Part shown: piece by piece, positions 12,996-21,210 of the stretch
How positions within the stretch are numbered: the first letter of the stretch is position 1
Layout: each line of letters opens with the position of its first letter
Assembly (NCBI GenBank): GCA_036785325.1
Contig: JAXIVH010000137.1
Location: 186,001 to 250,000, forward strand
Reading direction: 5' to 3'
Length of the DNA stretch: 64,000 bases
From: Urophycis tenuis
Taxonomy: Eukaryota > Chordata > Actinopteri > Gadiformes > Phycidae
Translations under genes and position numbers: made by a program
The notes under the pieces: generated by a model
What the model saw: the letters and a program-made list of their open reading frames with translations, nothing else
What the model was told of the DNA's origin: nothing
Database searches by the model: none

Positions 12996-14657
12996 TTGTG
13001 TGGCGCGTCTATGTGCTGGTTTATGTGTAAAAAAACTGGCTCGGATTGGCTACCATGAAACAGGAATCGCTTATCTCGTTATTAACCCACCCGGTCTCCT
13101 CACCAGCAGTTTGTGTGAATTCATAGTAACGCAACGCATTTTAACGTTCAGTAACGGTAATGGCGTTGTAACAACAGATTACCCCGTTACTGAAAAAATA
13201 ACGGCGTTAACGTTATTTAAACAGCCTTATTACAAACACTGCACATTTCAGAATTCACACCAGACTTTACCTCTAGAGTTTGGGGTGTAAAGTGGTTTGT
13301 CGGTCTGAATGAAGATGTAGCCAGCCTGGAAGGAGGCCAAGACCACTTTCTTCAGTTTGGTTCCATCAGGAAAATTTGCTTCCACGGCAACATAGTGCTT
13401 CTGGCCGGGGTCATCTCTGAAGTCCGATGCAGGGATCTAACTCAGCATGCAACAGGCACAGCATACAGGGCCATATCTTACCATTACTATTCTAGTAATT
13501 AGATACTTTAAAATGGCACATGAATTAATGATTTAGCACAGTGATCACTGTATATCTGATCTACCTAATGCACCTACTACATCGAATACAACCAACAGAA
13601 TAACCACCTTACCTTAATTTCACCAAAAGCCTGGAAATCGTTGTTTGTGTTTAGGGTCACAACTTTGGTGTCCAGTTGAACACTTTCGGTTGGGTAGTTA
13701 TTAACAATTATTGTAACTGAAATGTCTGCACCTGAGCATCCTTGACACTCCACAAAGATGTTCTCATTTGACCCGATAAGCAACACGTTAGGAGCAGATA
13801 ACACCTTCCTGGAATGGAAGAAAATAGGAACAGAAAATAAGGCACAAAGATATTCACAGTTTGTTAGCATAGTCTACAACATACACTGGTATTATTGAAT
13901 TAGGTCATTTTTATTGACTTAACGCAGTGTGACTGACCAGACCTGAAAATCAAGCAGTGAAATCGATGTGTCTAAAAAAAAGGCTTCATAATTGCCCCAG
14001 TTTCTTGTTTACTTGCGCTGGCCCAATGCCACTTCATACAAAATAGAGTTTTAACATTTTGAGTGGAATACTCAAAGACAATCAGCAATAACGAAGCAAG
14101 TCTCTAACTTTCACTAGAAAGTACAATAAAAATGATAAGTATAACGGTACATCAATATAGATTGCGTATACTATTAACTGGTTCTAACACATCTACTACT
14201 ACCTTTTTTACTGTAGCCTTGTTGAGCCAGTCTATGCCAAGATAAGTAGCCTTCTAATGACAAACCTATCTGGTGGTCTGAACTGCCAACCTATCCAACT
14301 ACTCTGCTTCCCTCTAGCCATAGACACATCCCGGTTTGTATGTTGTAAACAATGTATATGCTCCTGCATGTTATGATAAGCGTTAAGATAATGTGATAAT
14401 AATGTGATAAAAGGGGTAAGATAATGTGATGTAATAAAAAAAAACACACCTGATAAATATATCATGAAATAAGAAAATCATTTACACAGTTTAATTTATT
14501 TTAGTTTTGATCCATAAATGACCCTTATGCTATTTAAGGTCAGGAGCAGAGCTATGCTATTTATATGCTAATAAAAGGGTACTCACAAGGCGTCCCCGTA
14601 ATCGACAGAAGACAAGAAGAGGGCCAGACAGGCCACGGGAAGCATTGCCAGACGCAT
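182..14657 (-). CDS. c3: Complement component C3 (copy C3-B), 5' part of gene, 18 exons, continues past left edge
   Basis: Secreted central complement protein. Exons read leftward: 14587-14657, 13613-13808, 13271-13436, 9923-10011, 9328-9419, 9112-9194, 8949-9036, 4536-4644, 4311-4431, 4104-4219, 3157-3303, 2792-2888, 2536-2627, 2186-2371, 1891-2046, 1397-1523, 628-696, 182-376. I placed boundaries by AG/GT (one GC) sites and phase. Together they give 2200 nt, 733 codons, with no stop or frameshift. Order: signal peptide; macroglobulin domains of the beta chain (for example YIFIQTDKPLYTPNS in exon 3, VFVEYPDGSPAKDVPIVVDPGE in part in exon 11, ADSIWVDVIDSCMGS in exon 14); basic RRSKR linker; anaphylatoxin domain. 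Exon sizes resemble mammalian C3 (166, 83 and 116 nt for exons 3, 6 and 10). The thioester and C345C parts lie off the window. C5 is the main alternative, but the beta/alpha linker and wording fit fish C3. Start: first ATG of the signal exon. Confidence 0.92.
484..544. repeat. (AT)n microsatellite in C3-B intron 17
   Basis: About 30 uninterrupted AT dinucleotides between exons 18 and 17. The rest of this 251-base intron shows nothing recognisable. Confidence 0.95.
628..696 (-). CDS. c3: C3-B exon 17, beta/alpha chain processing site
   Basis: Encodes LKCPVQRRSKRAVAKQDA. The RRSKR run is the expected furin-type site that splits pro-C3 into beta and alpha chains; residues after it begin the alpha chain and C3a. 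The acceptor is TCTCTTCCAG and the donor GTGAGT. It is 69 nt, entered and left in phase 1, matching its neighbours. Confidence 0.88.
697..1396 (-). other. C3-B intron 16 with a long C run
   Basis: A 700-base intron. It contains a run of about 20 C residues near 1246-1265 followed by ACCCGGGGGG. Short open frames crossing the run are low-complexity and not credible genes. No transposon boundary was seen. Confidence 0.7.
1885..1890 (-). other. GC-type splice donor after C3-B exon 15
   Basis: Exon 15 ends ...LTQKK with sequence AAG|GCAATT. The next exon starts after CTCAG with GTGTGGGATATT (VWDI) in the same phase. No GT nearby keeps the frame, so this intron is read as GC-AG. Confidence 0.7.
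5043..6980 (-). pseudogene. LINE ORF, C-terminal half: reverse transcriptase
   Basis: Open from KSLDEYTEAV (6980) to the stop at 5043. Reverse transcriptase blocks are in order: RKAAGPDSVSPSTLKH, FRPVALTSVVMKSFERL, LFVDFSSAFNTI, STGSPQGCVLSPLLF, FADDTTLIG (catalytic aspartates), FLGTVIS, then the thumb and ASLPSGRRLRSIRTK C-terminal tail seen in L2-type LINEs. No stop or frameshift was found. It is separated from its endonuclease half only by the LTR insertion. Confidence 0.85.
6986..7753 (-). mobile_element. Solo LTR inserted in the L2-type LINE ORF
   Basis: A 768-bp unit. On the minus strand it starts TGTAACAGGGTG and ends CGGTCACA (TG...CA), flanked by the 4-bp repeat CTAC (plus-strand gtag at 6982-6985 and 7754-7757). 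It has no coding frame of note. It contains an internal duplication: about 65 bp at 7091-7155 recurs at 7235-7299, and 28 bp at 7155-7182 recurs near 7540-7568. Ends and target duplication fit a solo LTR; a DNA transposon with 4-bp duplication is less likely. The parental family was not identified. Confidence 0.75.
7755..8826 (-). pseudogene. LINE ORF, N-terminal half: AP-endonuclease
   Basis: Starts MAPRMVASVC (ATG 8826) with a hydrophobic stretch, then a basic RRRRGKR patch and the endonuclease core (SNVRSLPNKLDEL, CFTETWL, GGGICFYIN, VVGDFNKGN, LDHCYTT, GHSDHVMV). The endonuclease nicks target DNA to prime reverse transcription. The frame stops making sense at ...DWDVFRTAT, where a solo LTR begins. 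After the LTR and one copy of its 4-bp duplication are removed, the frame runs on into the reverse transcriptase half. The combined frame is 3012 nt. Confidence 0.8.
10012..11104. other. C3-B intron 3, right part: nothing recognised
   Basis: AT-rich intron sequence between exon 4 and a Rex3 fragment. I see no coding block, RNA gene or clear transposon ends. Short open frames here lack motifs. Confidence 0.5.
11105..11797 (-). mobile_element. Rex3 (RTE-clade) LINE fragment
   Basis: Minus-strand reverse transcriptase fragment in C3-B intron 3: PREWQTGVVVPLFKKGD, YRGITLLSLPGKVYSKVLE, CGFRSGRGTTDQLF, FVDLEKAYDRVPRE, GLRQGCALSPILF, LLFADDVVLMA. It is truncated at both ends; after AAECEAVGMN the similarity to the fuller copy at 31.8-34.76 kb stops near 11105. 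The fragment itself is open but has no endonuclease, so it is a dead copy. Confidence 0.9.
11798..12650. other. Intron stretch, possible LINE 3' UTR
   Basis: Contains CCGTTAGGCTGCTGAA, CA-rich and T-rich tracts of the kind that follow fish LINE reading frames. No tail or duplication was found that would fix limits. No gene seen. Confidence 0.3.
12650..13225. mobile_element. Possible non-autonomous DNA element rich in GTTACT/AGTAAC motifs
   Basis: Both ends carry dense AGTAAC/GTTACT-type words (12655-12765: AGTAACTGAGTTAGTAACGG; 13130-13220: GTAACGGTAATGGCG and ATAACGGCGTTAACGTT), with unrelated sequence and a (TG)n run between. This fits a hAT-type MITE, but I could not confirm exact termini or an 8-bp duplication. 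Confidence 0.4.
12966..12991. repeat. (TG)n microsatellite
   Basis: About 13 TG dinucleotides in C3-B intron 3, inside the putative MITE. Confidence 0.95.
14587..14657 (-). CDS. c3: C3-B exon 1, signal peptide
   Basis: ATG at 14657 opens a hydrophobic leader reading MRLAMLPVACLALFLSS, followed by VDYGDA. It ends in phase 2 at a GTGAGT donor (14581-14586), and exon 2 continues with KVLSAPN, the start of the mature beta chain. The plus-strand orphan exon at 31650 is its close relative and ends in the same phase. The residues just before the junction (YGDAL) differ from the orphan's SSAPL, which I recall as the more usual fish C3 form. Confidence 0.88.
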
Positions 14658-14716
14658 TGTCACGCCCGATTGCAGGTCTGCTGCCTTTGGGGCTTTCTGT
14701 GACCATGCTATTTATT
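14658..14716 (-). promoter_or_regulatory. C3-B core promoter and 5' leader
   Basis: On the minus strand a TATA-like AATAAATAGC lies at 14707-14716, about 50 bases before the ATG. It is followed by a leader containing AGCAGACCTGC and GGCGTGACA directly before the start. The same order (ATAAAAAGC, AGCAGACCTGC, GGCGTGACG, ATG) occurs before the orphan C3 exon at 31584-31650, so conservation between the copies supports a promoter. The exact transcription start is not visible. Confidence 0.6.
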
Positions 14717-14739
14717 GTGACCCACTAGATACTCCCCTC

Positions 14740-15935
14740 AATACACCCCTTAGGACAGCTGTTTGTTGTCTGAACCCTGTCCTCTACACACAGCTAGTTT
14801 CCCGGCAGGCTGTTAAGCAAATATTTGTTCTGATAACACAAGTCAAACGTGGATCATAGGCTGAAGTGCTGAATTGATTCATTACATTTTTAAAACTAAA
14901 CTTAAATTTCTAATCCAAATGTGAATTGTGAATTGACACAGGTAACTTAGAACTTATTTTACAATTAATTTGTAAAATTCTTGTAAAGGTCTTTTCTCAA
15001 TGTAGGCCTATTTGTGGTGATGGCAAACAGTTTTGGCCAAATTAAAGGTTCAAACTGTAGTACACCCAAAATGTGCAATCACATGTGTGTATTGACTATA
15101 GTGCAATTCAAAGAACCCCTGTTGATGAGACCTATGGTCAACAGCAGGCTGCAGCAGAACGCTTTGCTTTGGCGTTGCGTCTTGGTCTGATCACTTACTC
15201 CATTTTCTCAATTTCATAATGCACTGGATGTGTGCAGTGTGTGGGTTATTTGTGCAAGAGTATACAGCTATTTGAAAAGGTATGACTATGATGGAAGATA
15301 CGATGAAAAGGTAGCGAATGAGTGAATCATTCACTACCAGGCTAGGGCTGGTGGACCATCATACATAATAATACATACATGATACATACCAGCATGCATT
15401 TCTTTTATATATTATTCAGCATATTTTCCGATATATATCTATATATATACTGTATATATATATAAATAAATAAAATAATAGAAAGAGGTCAAAATCTGCC
15501 AAAAAGTGGTGGCGCTATGTCCCCAGTGTCTCCAATGTCATTGACATTTATATTGTTATTTATCGTTAGAAGAGCTCAATATAGTCTTATATTGATATTT
15601 CGAATTTCCCAGCATGGGATTAATAAAGTATTTCTATATTATGTACTATATGGTTCCAAATCACACTGTCCGAATCCACAGGTCTCCAGTGCATTGTTCT
15701 TCTTGGAATACCGTCATGTCTCTGCTGTCGGAATGCCGGGCAAGTAGCAAGTGTTTGAAAGTGTATTCAGTGTTATAGAGTACAGTAGTGTATAAGTGCA
15801 TCCGAATCAGGAATTAGAAACAGTTTCATTGCTAGAAAAAAAGAAAAAGATAAATAGAAACTGTTAAAAGTTATACAAGATGTGAAAATTCTGCATTATT
15901 GTAATGCCTGCAGTAAAGTTCAAGGGCGGTTTGGA
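14740..15935. other. Upstream flank of C3-B: no gene seen
   Basis: AT-rich sequence between the C3-B promoter and the next LINE. It includes a TATA-rich run near 15430-15475. Nothing codes or matches a transposon end. Distal promoter elements could lie here but none is recognisable. Confidence 0.6.
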
Positions 15936-15939
15936 TTGA

Positions 15940-18890
15940 GTTACCTTACCTTAATCCTCTTCGTCGCAAGTGGCACATAAGGCCTCGACAATCTGCTTCC
16001 ATTGGGACCTGTCTTGCGCTGCATGCTGTACCCCATGTAAGGTTTCCGGAGACATTTATTGTGGAAGGCATTGATCCTTTTCTTGTCATGTGTTGTCACT
16101 CGCCAGCATTCCGAGCTGTACAACAGCACTGATTTCACATCGCTGTTATACAGTCGGATCTTTGTTTTGAGGCTGTACTGCTTTGATTTCCATATAGGAT
16201 GAAGCCTTGCAATAGCACCGTGGGCCTTCCCTAGCCTTGCTCTGATGTCCTTTGATGTTGAGGTGTCTTCACTGACAAGACTTCCCAGGTAGGTGAACTC
16301 TTTAACAGTGTCGAAGGTTTCTTCATCCACTGTGATTGGTGAATCTGGAGTGGCATTAATGCACATCATTTGGCGTTGATGTTCAAACCTGTTTGCTTTG
16401 CATACCGGTTAAGTCTGTCAGTCTTCTCCTGCAGGTGAGTGTATTTAGAGGAGAGAACAGCAAGGTCATCGGCAAAGTCTAGGTCTTCCAGTTGGGAGAA
16501 CAAAGTCCACTGAATGCCCCTGGGTTTATCGGCTGTTGTCTTCCTCATTACCCAGTCGATGGCCATCAGGAAGAGAATGGGAGACATGGTACACACCTGT
16601 CGCACACCTGACTCTACGGTGAACCAGTCTGATGGTATTCCATCGACAATAACACTGCACTCAAAGCGGCGATAGAACAGCCCCAATAGTGTGACCATTT
16701 TTGGAGGAATTCCATATGCTCTCACGATCTTCCATAGGGTGCCGCGGTGAAGGCTATCGAAGGCTTTCCGGAAGTCTATGAAGATGATGTACAGTGGGAC
16801 GTTCCATTCAACACACTGCTTGATGAGCAAAGATCTGATCTGTGCAGCCCCTCTCTCTCCTAAAAACAGCCTGCTACTGTCTCAGGTTTTGGTCAACAAC
16901 AGACTCAATTCTGCCGAGTAGAATCCTATCCTATCCTTTGATGGTATCGACAACAGTGTGATCCCCCTCCAGTTGTCACAGTTTGGGAGGTTGCCTTTCT
17001 TGGGATGCTTGACAATGAGGCCCTTGTCCCAGTCTTCAGGTAATGTTTCCTTATCCCAGATGTTTCTGAAGAGTTCTGTGAGCACCTTAGTAGAAGTGGT
17101 TAGGTCTGCTTTCAGCATCTCGGCGTGGATGGCGTCTATGCCAGCAGCTTTCCCACCATTCATGGTTTGGATGAGTTGGGGGACTGGTGTTGATGTTATG
17201 GGCATCCTCTGCTGGTGGAGGGTTAGCAGGATCGTCTGGCTCGGGACAGTTGAGTACCTCGCGAAAATGTTGTACCCATCCCGTGGTTTGTTCTTGTTCT
17301 ATCCTGAGGATGTTACCATCCTTGTCTTTGACAGGGGTCTCCTTGCTGTACTTGCCACTGAGTTTCTTAGTGATGTTGTAGACCGTACTCATCTCGCCCC
17401 TTATAGCAGCTTGCTCTGCTTTTTCTGCTAAGCCCTTTTGTCACTTTTGGCACTGTTCTTCAACTGTCTGTCTTTGTCTTTGTAGGCTTTTTGAGCCCGC
17501 TCTAGGAGCCTGGGTGATTTGGTGCACAACATCTTGGCCTTGCGTTGTTTTCGTTCCTCTATTTTCTGCAAGGTGCCAGGAGTTAGCCATTCCTTGTTGT
17601 TTTTCTTTCTGTAGCCAAGGACCTTGGTGGCTGACTCTACATAGACTGTTTTGATAGCCTCCCACTTGTTGTTAATGTCTGGGTCTGGGTCTTCTGTAGT
17701 AGCACTGAAGCGTTTTCTCAGCTCTATTCCAAAATCTCTGTTGGTGTTAGGGCATTTCAGCTTTGCTACGTCAAGGTGTTATCTGTGTTGGTTCTTCTCT
17801 GCCACCTTCCTTAATTTCAGCCGAACTACGGCAGTTAGTAGGTAGTGGTCGCTGTTGACATCGGCTCCGCAGCAAGCTCGAACATCTTGGAGAGACCTGC
17901 GCAACTTTCCATTGATCAGGATGTGGTCTATCTGGTTGGAACCATGGAACCATCAGGCGACTTCCATGTGAGCTTGTGTATGGATTTGTGTGGGAAGATG
18001 GTACCGCCAATTACACAGTCGTTGTTCAGGCAGAAGTCAACAAGGCGTTCGCCGTTGTTCATCACACCGCATCCGTGTCTTCCCATAGCTCTCACACAGT
18101 TGGAGTTGTAATCACCAACTTTGGCATTAATATCTCCCATGATCAGTAACACATCGTGCTGAGTAACTCTGAAGACTGCCTGCTGTAACTGCTCATACCA
18201 GTCATCTTTGTCCTCCTCCTCCGCTTCGTTAGTTGGTTCATAGCACTGGATGATGGTGAGTTTGCAGTGCTTAGAGTTGAAGCGAGCTCTCATCAGCCTG
18301 TCACTGATGGGCTCCCACTATAGCAAGGTGTTAACCTTCTCCTTTGAGCTAATGAGGGCCAGGCCACGAGTGTGTTGATTGGTATGCTTAGAGTATAGAA
18401 TTACTGAGCCATCGCTCATTGCTTGTCGTCCACAGCCAGTCCATCGGCATTCGCTAATTCCTAGTATGTCCAGCTTGTATCTCCTCATTTCCCCAATGAC
18501 CTGTGCTGCTTTGGATGTCTCGAACATTGTGCGGACATTCCATGCACCTAGGAGGATCTTAGCTTTGGGCCTGAGCAGACTTTCTTTCCCTCTCCTGACT
18601 TCCTGCTGGTGGCTTTCATCAGGAGAGTTCATGTTGCCAAAAAGTTGGCTCAAGTCCACTGCCAGGTCCGTGATGGTAGTAGTGATTGTCTTAGTTTCCG
18701 TAACATGTAGCATTTTTACAGGATGGGGACATCGGCCCCACGCCCAACCCCCAACCTGGTGGACCAGGTGCTGATTTTTGTCTGGCCTCTACCTGGGATA
18801 CCAGTCCGACATGGTTGAACCTGCTGGGGGCTAAGTCCCCAATGGTATAGCTGGTCCAGGTCATAGAGACACACAAGCTTCCCCACCACG
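15940..18890 (-). mobile_element. Degenerate RTE-like LINE (craniofacial-development-protein-2-like endonuclease type)
   Basis: Minus-strand LINE with several frame breaks. Endonuclease: ILLGAWNVRTMFETSKAAQ, LDILGISECRWTG (18713-18318), then LLIMGDINAKVGD (18293-17928). Reverse transcriptase: NGGKAAGIDAIHAEMLK (17205-16882), DFRKAFDSLHRGTLWK, ESGVRQVCTMSPILF, DLDFADDLAVLSS (16830-16366), then FTYLGSLVSED (16369-15941). The GGAGPTG-like first RT motif is intact in places, but the spaces between frames hold stops and shifts. Endonucleases of this type are often mislabelled craniofacial development protein 2 in fish annotations. The 5' limit (near 18890, before the G-rich tract) is approximate. 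Confidence 0.85.
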
Positions 18891-18939
18891 ACAAGGTAAG
18901 CAGCACGAGGAGAAGAGTCCAAAGAGACAGTTATATTGT

Positions 18940-19000
18940 CAAAGGGGGTGGGGGAGGGGTTGGGGGGTGGGGTAGGGGGGGCGGGGGTTGAGGGGGGTCC
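18940..19000 (+). repeat. G-rich tract with quadruplex potential
   Basis: The plus strand carries many closely spaced runs of three to seven G. It lies just outside the 5' end of the RTE-like LINE and has no coding meaning. Confidence 0.7.
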
Positions 19001-19015
19001 AGGGACATATTCATG

Positions 19016-19135
19016 ATCCCAACAGCAGCTGTTCGTGTGGCGGGAGTTCTTTGTCCTGATGGTCCTGATGGACCGAGGGGAGAACACTCTTGTTCAATCC
19101 TTTGAACAAGAGTGTTCAGGGTTGTGAGAAGGGAC
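19016..19135 (-). mobile_element. Short LINE C-terminal remnant with a 16-bp perfect hairpin
   Basis: The minus-strand frame reads RSIRTIRTKNSRHTNS, resembling the C-terminal tail of the L2-type LINE at 5 kb. Next to it GAACACTCTTGTTCAA (19082-19097) pairs perfectly with 19102-19117 around a TCCT loop. Likely a truncated, rearranged LINE end. Confidence 0.45.
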
Positions 19136-19158
19136 AATGCTTTATCTTCAACATCTTG

Positions 19159-19544
19159 TGACGAGGGCGGCACGGTGGTGCAGTGGTTAGCACTGTCGCC
19201 TCACAGCAAGAGGGTTCTGGATTCGAATCCACCTGGGACCCGGGACCTTTCTGTGTGGAGTTTGCATGTTCTCCCCGTGCTTGCGTGGGTTCTCTCCGGG
19301 TACTCCGGCTTCCTCCCACAGACCAAAAACATACAGGTTGGGGATTAGGTTAATTGGTGTCTCTAAATTGACCATAGGTGTGTATGTGAGTGTGAATGGT
19401 TGTTCGTCTATATATGTTAGCCCTGTGTTAGGCTGACGACCTGTCCAGGGTGTACCCCGCCTCTCGCCCGTTGCAGCTGGGATTGGCTCCAGCCCCCCCG
19501 CGACCCTCGTAGAGGATAAGCGGTTACGATAATGGATGGATGGA
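19159..19544 (+). mobile_element. tRNA-derived SINE with (GGAT)n tail
   Basis: Begins GGGCGGCACGGTGGTGCAGT, with a pol III A-box-like TGGTGCAGTGG and B-box-like GGATTCGAATCC in the first 80 bases. The body is of the common fish type (TGTGTGGAGTTTGCATGTTC) and the tail is GGATGGATGGAT. ATCTTGTGA is repeated on both sides (before the element at about 19152 and after the tail at 19544-19552), a target duplication. The GGAT tail is shared with Rex3/RTE LINEs, which probably move it. It landed at the left LTR boundary of the Gmr1-like element. Confidence 0.8.
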
Positions 19545-19547
19545 TCT

Positions 19548-19679
19548 TGTGATGACCCTCCCTGATCGATCTCTCTCTCTCTCCTCCCTCCTGTCGTGGG
19601 CAGGGGGGGCAGGGCCATCAGGGAGCATTGATTCCAGCTGGGCTCTGGGGGTGTGGTTGGAACTTTTTTAATTTCAGGG
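19548..19679 (+). repeat. Remnant 5' LTR of the Gmr1-like element
   Basis: TGTGATGACCCTCC, a CT-rich run, CTCCCTCCTGTCGTGGGCAG, GGGAGCATTGATTCCA and ACTTTTTT.ATTTCAGG match the start of the 3' LTR at 30299-30428 in the same order. Similarity stops at ATTTCAGG, so the rest of this LTR and the primer-binding site are deleted. Confidence 0.8.
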
Positions 19680-19703
19680 GGGTGTACTACGAACCTTGAT
19701 GAA

Positions 19704-20800
19704 CAGGGGCGGTTTCTCGTATGTGCGACATGTGCGGTTGCACAGGGCGGCATCTTTGGGGGGGCGGCATCGGAGGCACGCCAATTTTTTTTTTTTTTTT
19801 TTTTTTTGGACGAGCGCCTATGCTGCCCAGACATCATGCCAGTGCATGATTTGATTGATAACATGGGCACCGATAGGTTTTCTAATGCCCATCTCATTGT
19901 GGGGAGTGTGTGCGCCCTCCGTTTGGTGCAGGTCCGCCCTACCGCTGTGCTGGTCTCACACACACAACCTGAAGGGGAAGGGGGAGGGGGAGGGGGGCGC
20001 GCGATTCAGGCCTTCTCCCTTGCTGCAGCGGGCATCTAATGGCATCTAATAATGCAACAGGCTACCATAAGTTAATCACGCCAGTTATTACACACGTTTG
20101 GATTTGGGCATGCCTCAGACTCGTGGTGTGAGCGGTATCGGAGCGACACTAGAGCGGAACACAGCGGCCGCTCCGGCGTCTAAACAAAAAACCGCATTCC
20201 ATCCGCATTCCACATTCCATCCGCTCCTCGCTCGCTCGCGCTCCGCTCCGCTCACTAGCTCTGGCCCGGACTCATTTCACCTAGTCAAATAGACTTCACT
20301 AGCAGCCCAATAATATGCCAACACAGGTGGGCTGTAGCGTTTAATAGAAGGGGAAATCCTCGCGGCTGGTTTGGCTCCCCAACGTCCTGTTTCCCCCCGT
20401 CGCCATGGCAAGGCGTCCTCGCGACCCCCCGCCCCCCCAGCTGCGCGCTTGACAGTTCACTAGTAGTATAAAGGCTCAGCGCTGTGTTTTAGTCATTTTT
20501 GTATAAATGCTTTCTGAAAACTCCTCAACCCCATTTAGTATGACACAGTGTGTCATCAACATTCATACCGGTACCAGCAGTTTGTAAGTAATTTGTCAGT
20601 TATGTCATAAATTGGTTCTCAAAATTCACCAGATTGATGCATTTAAATGAAATCTCCCGAATGTTTTCTCCCGGGGGGGCATGCCCCCGGACCCCCCTAG
20701 AGGATTGCGAGCCCCTCACCATAGTCTACAAAAATGGGGGGGGGGGGGGTGCCGGGTGGGGGGTTCGCACAGGGCACCAAACAGGCTAGGACCGCCCCTG
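19704..20800. mobile_element. Non-autonomous hAT element with CAGGGGCGGT ends
   Basis: A 1097-bp unit bounded by CAGGGGCGGT and ACCGCCCCTG inverted ends, with the 8-bp duplication TTGATGAA on both sides (19696-19703 and 20801-20808). Inside are a T19 run, G-rich and CpG-rich stretches, and no transposase frame. The ends and 8-bp duplication define a hAT MITE. It lies between the Gmr1-like LTR remnant and the gag start. Confidence 0.9.
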
Positions 20801-21210
20801 TTGATGAACATACTGAAGATGAATGAATGAAGAGAAGAAAAAGCATCAAATGGAGATTGAGAAGCAAATTGCAGTTGAACGCCTGTGGTGTGAGACAGAG
20901 CAGGCTAAGATAGACCTACAGGCAGAGGTGGAAAGTAGCAAAATACATTTACTCACGTTACTGTATTGAGTAGTTATTTTGTGTATTTTGTATTTTTTAA
21001 GTAGTTTTAAAAATTGGTAATTTACAATTTACTTGATTACGTTTTGAGTGAAGTATTGTATTTCGCTACATTACAAATCCCATCCGTTACTGAGTAAAAA
21101 AAAAAAAAATGGACTAATGAGAAAACCAAAGGAAGAAAAAAAAAATCGCTGCCGGAAGCACTTAAATGATCAGCATCAAGCGCCAAATCTTTCAGTTGGA
21201 GATTGAGAAG

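Noticed and set aside
182..14657. C5 or alpha-2-macroglobulin instead of C3
   Set aside because: The RRSKR beta/alpha linker directly before a C3a-type anaphylatoxin ending in Arg-Ser, plus the wording of the MG domains, fit fish C3 better. A2M has no anaphylatoxin domain.
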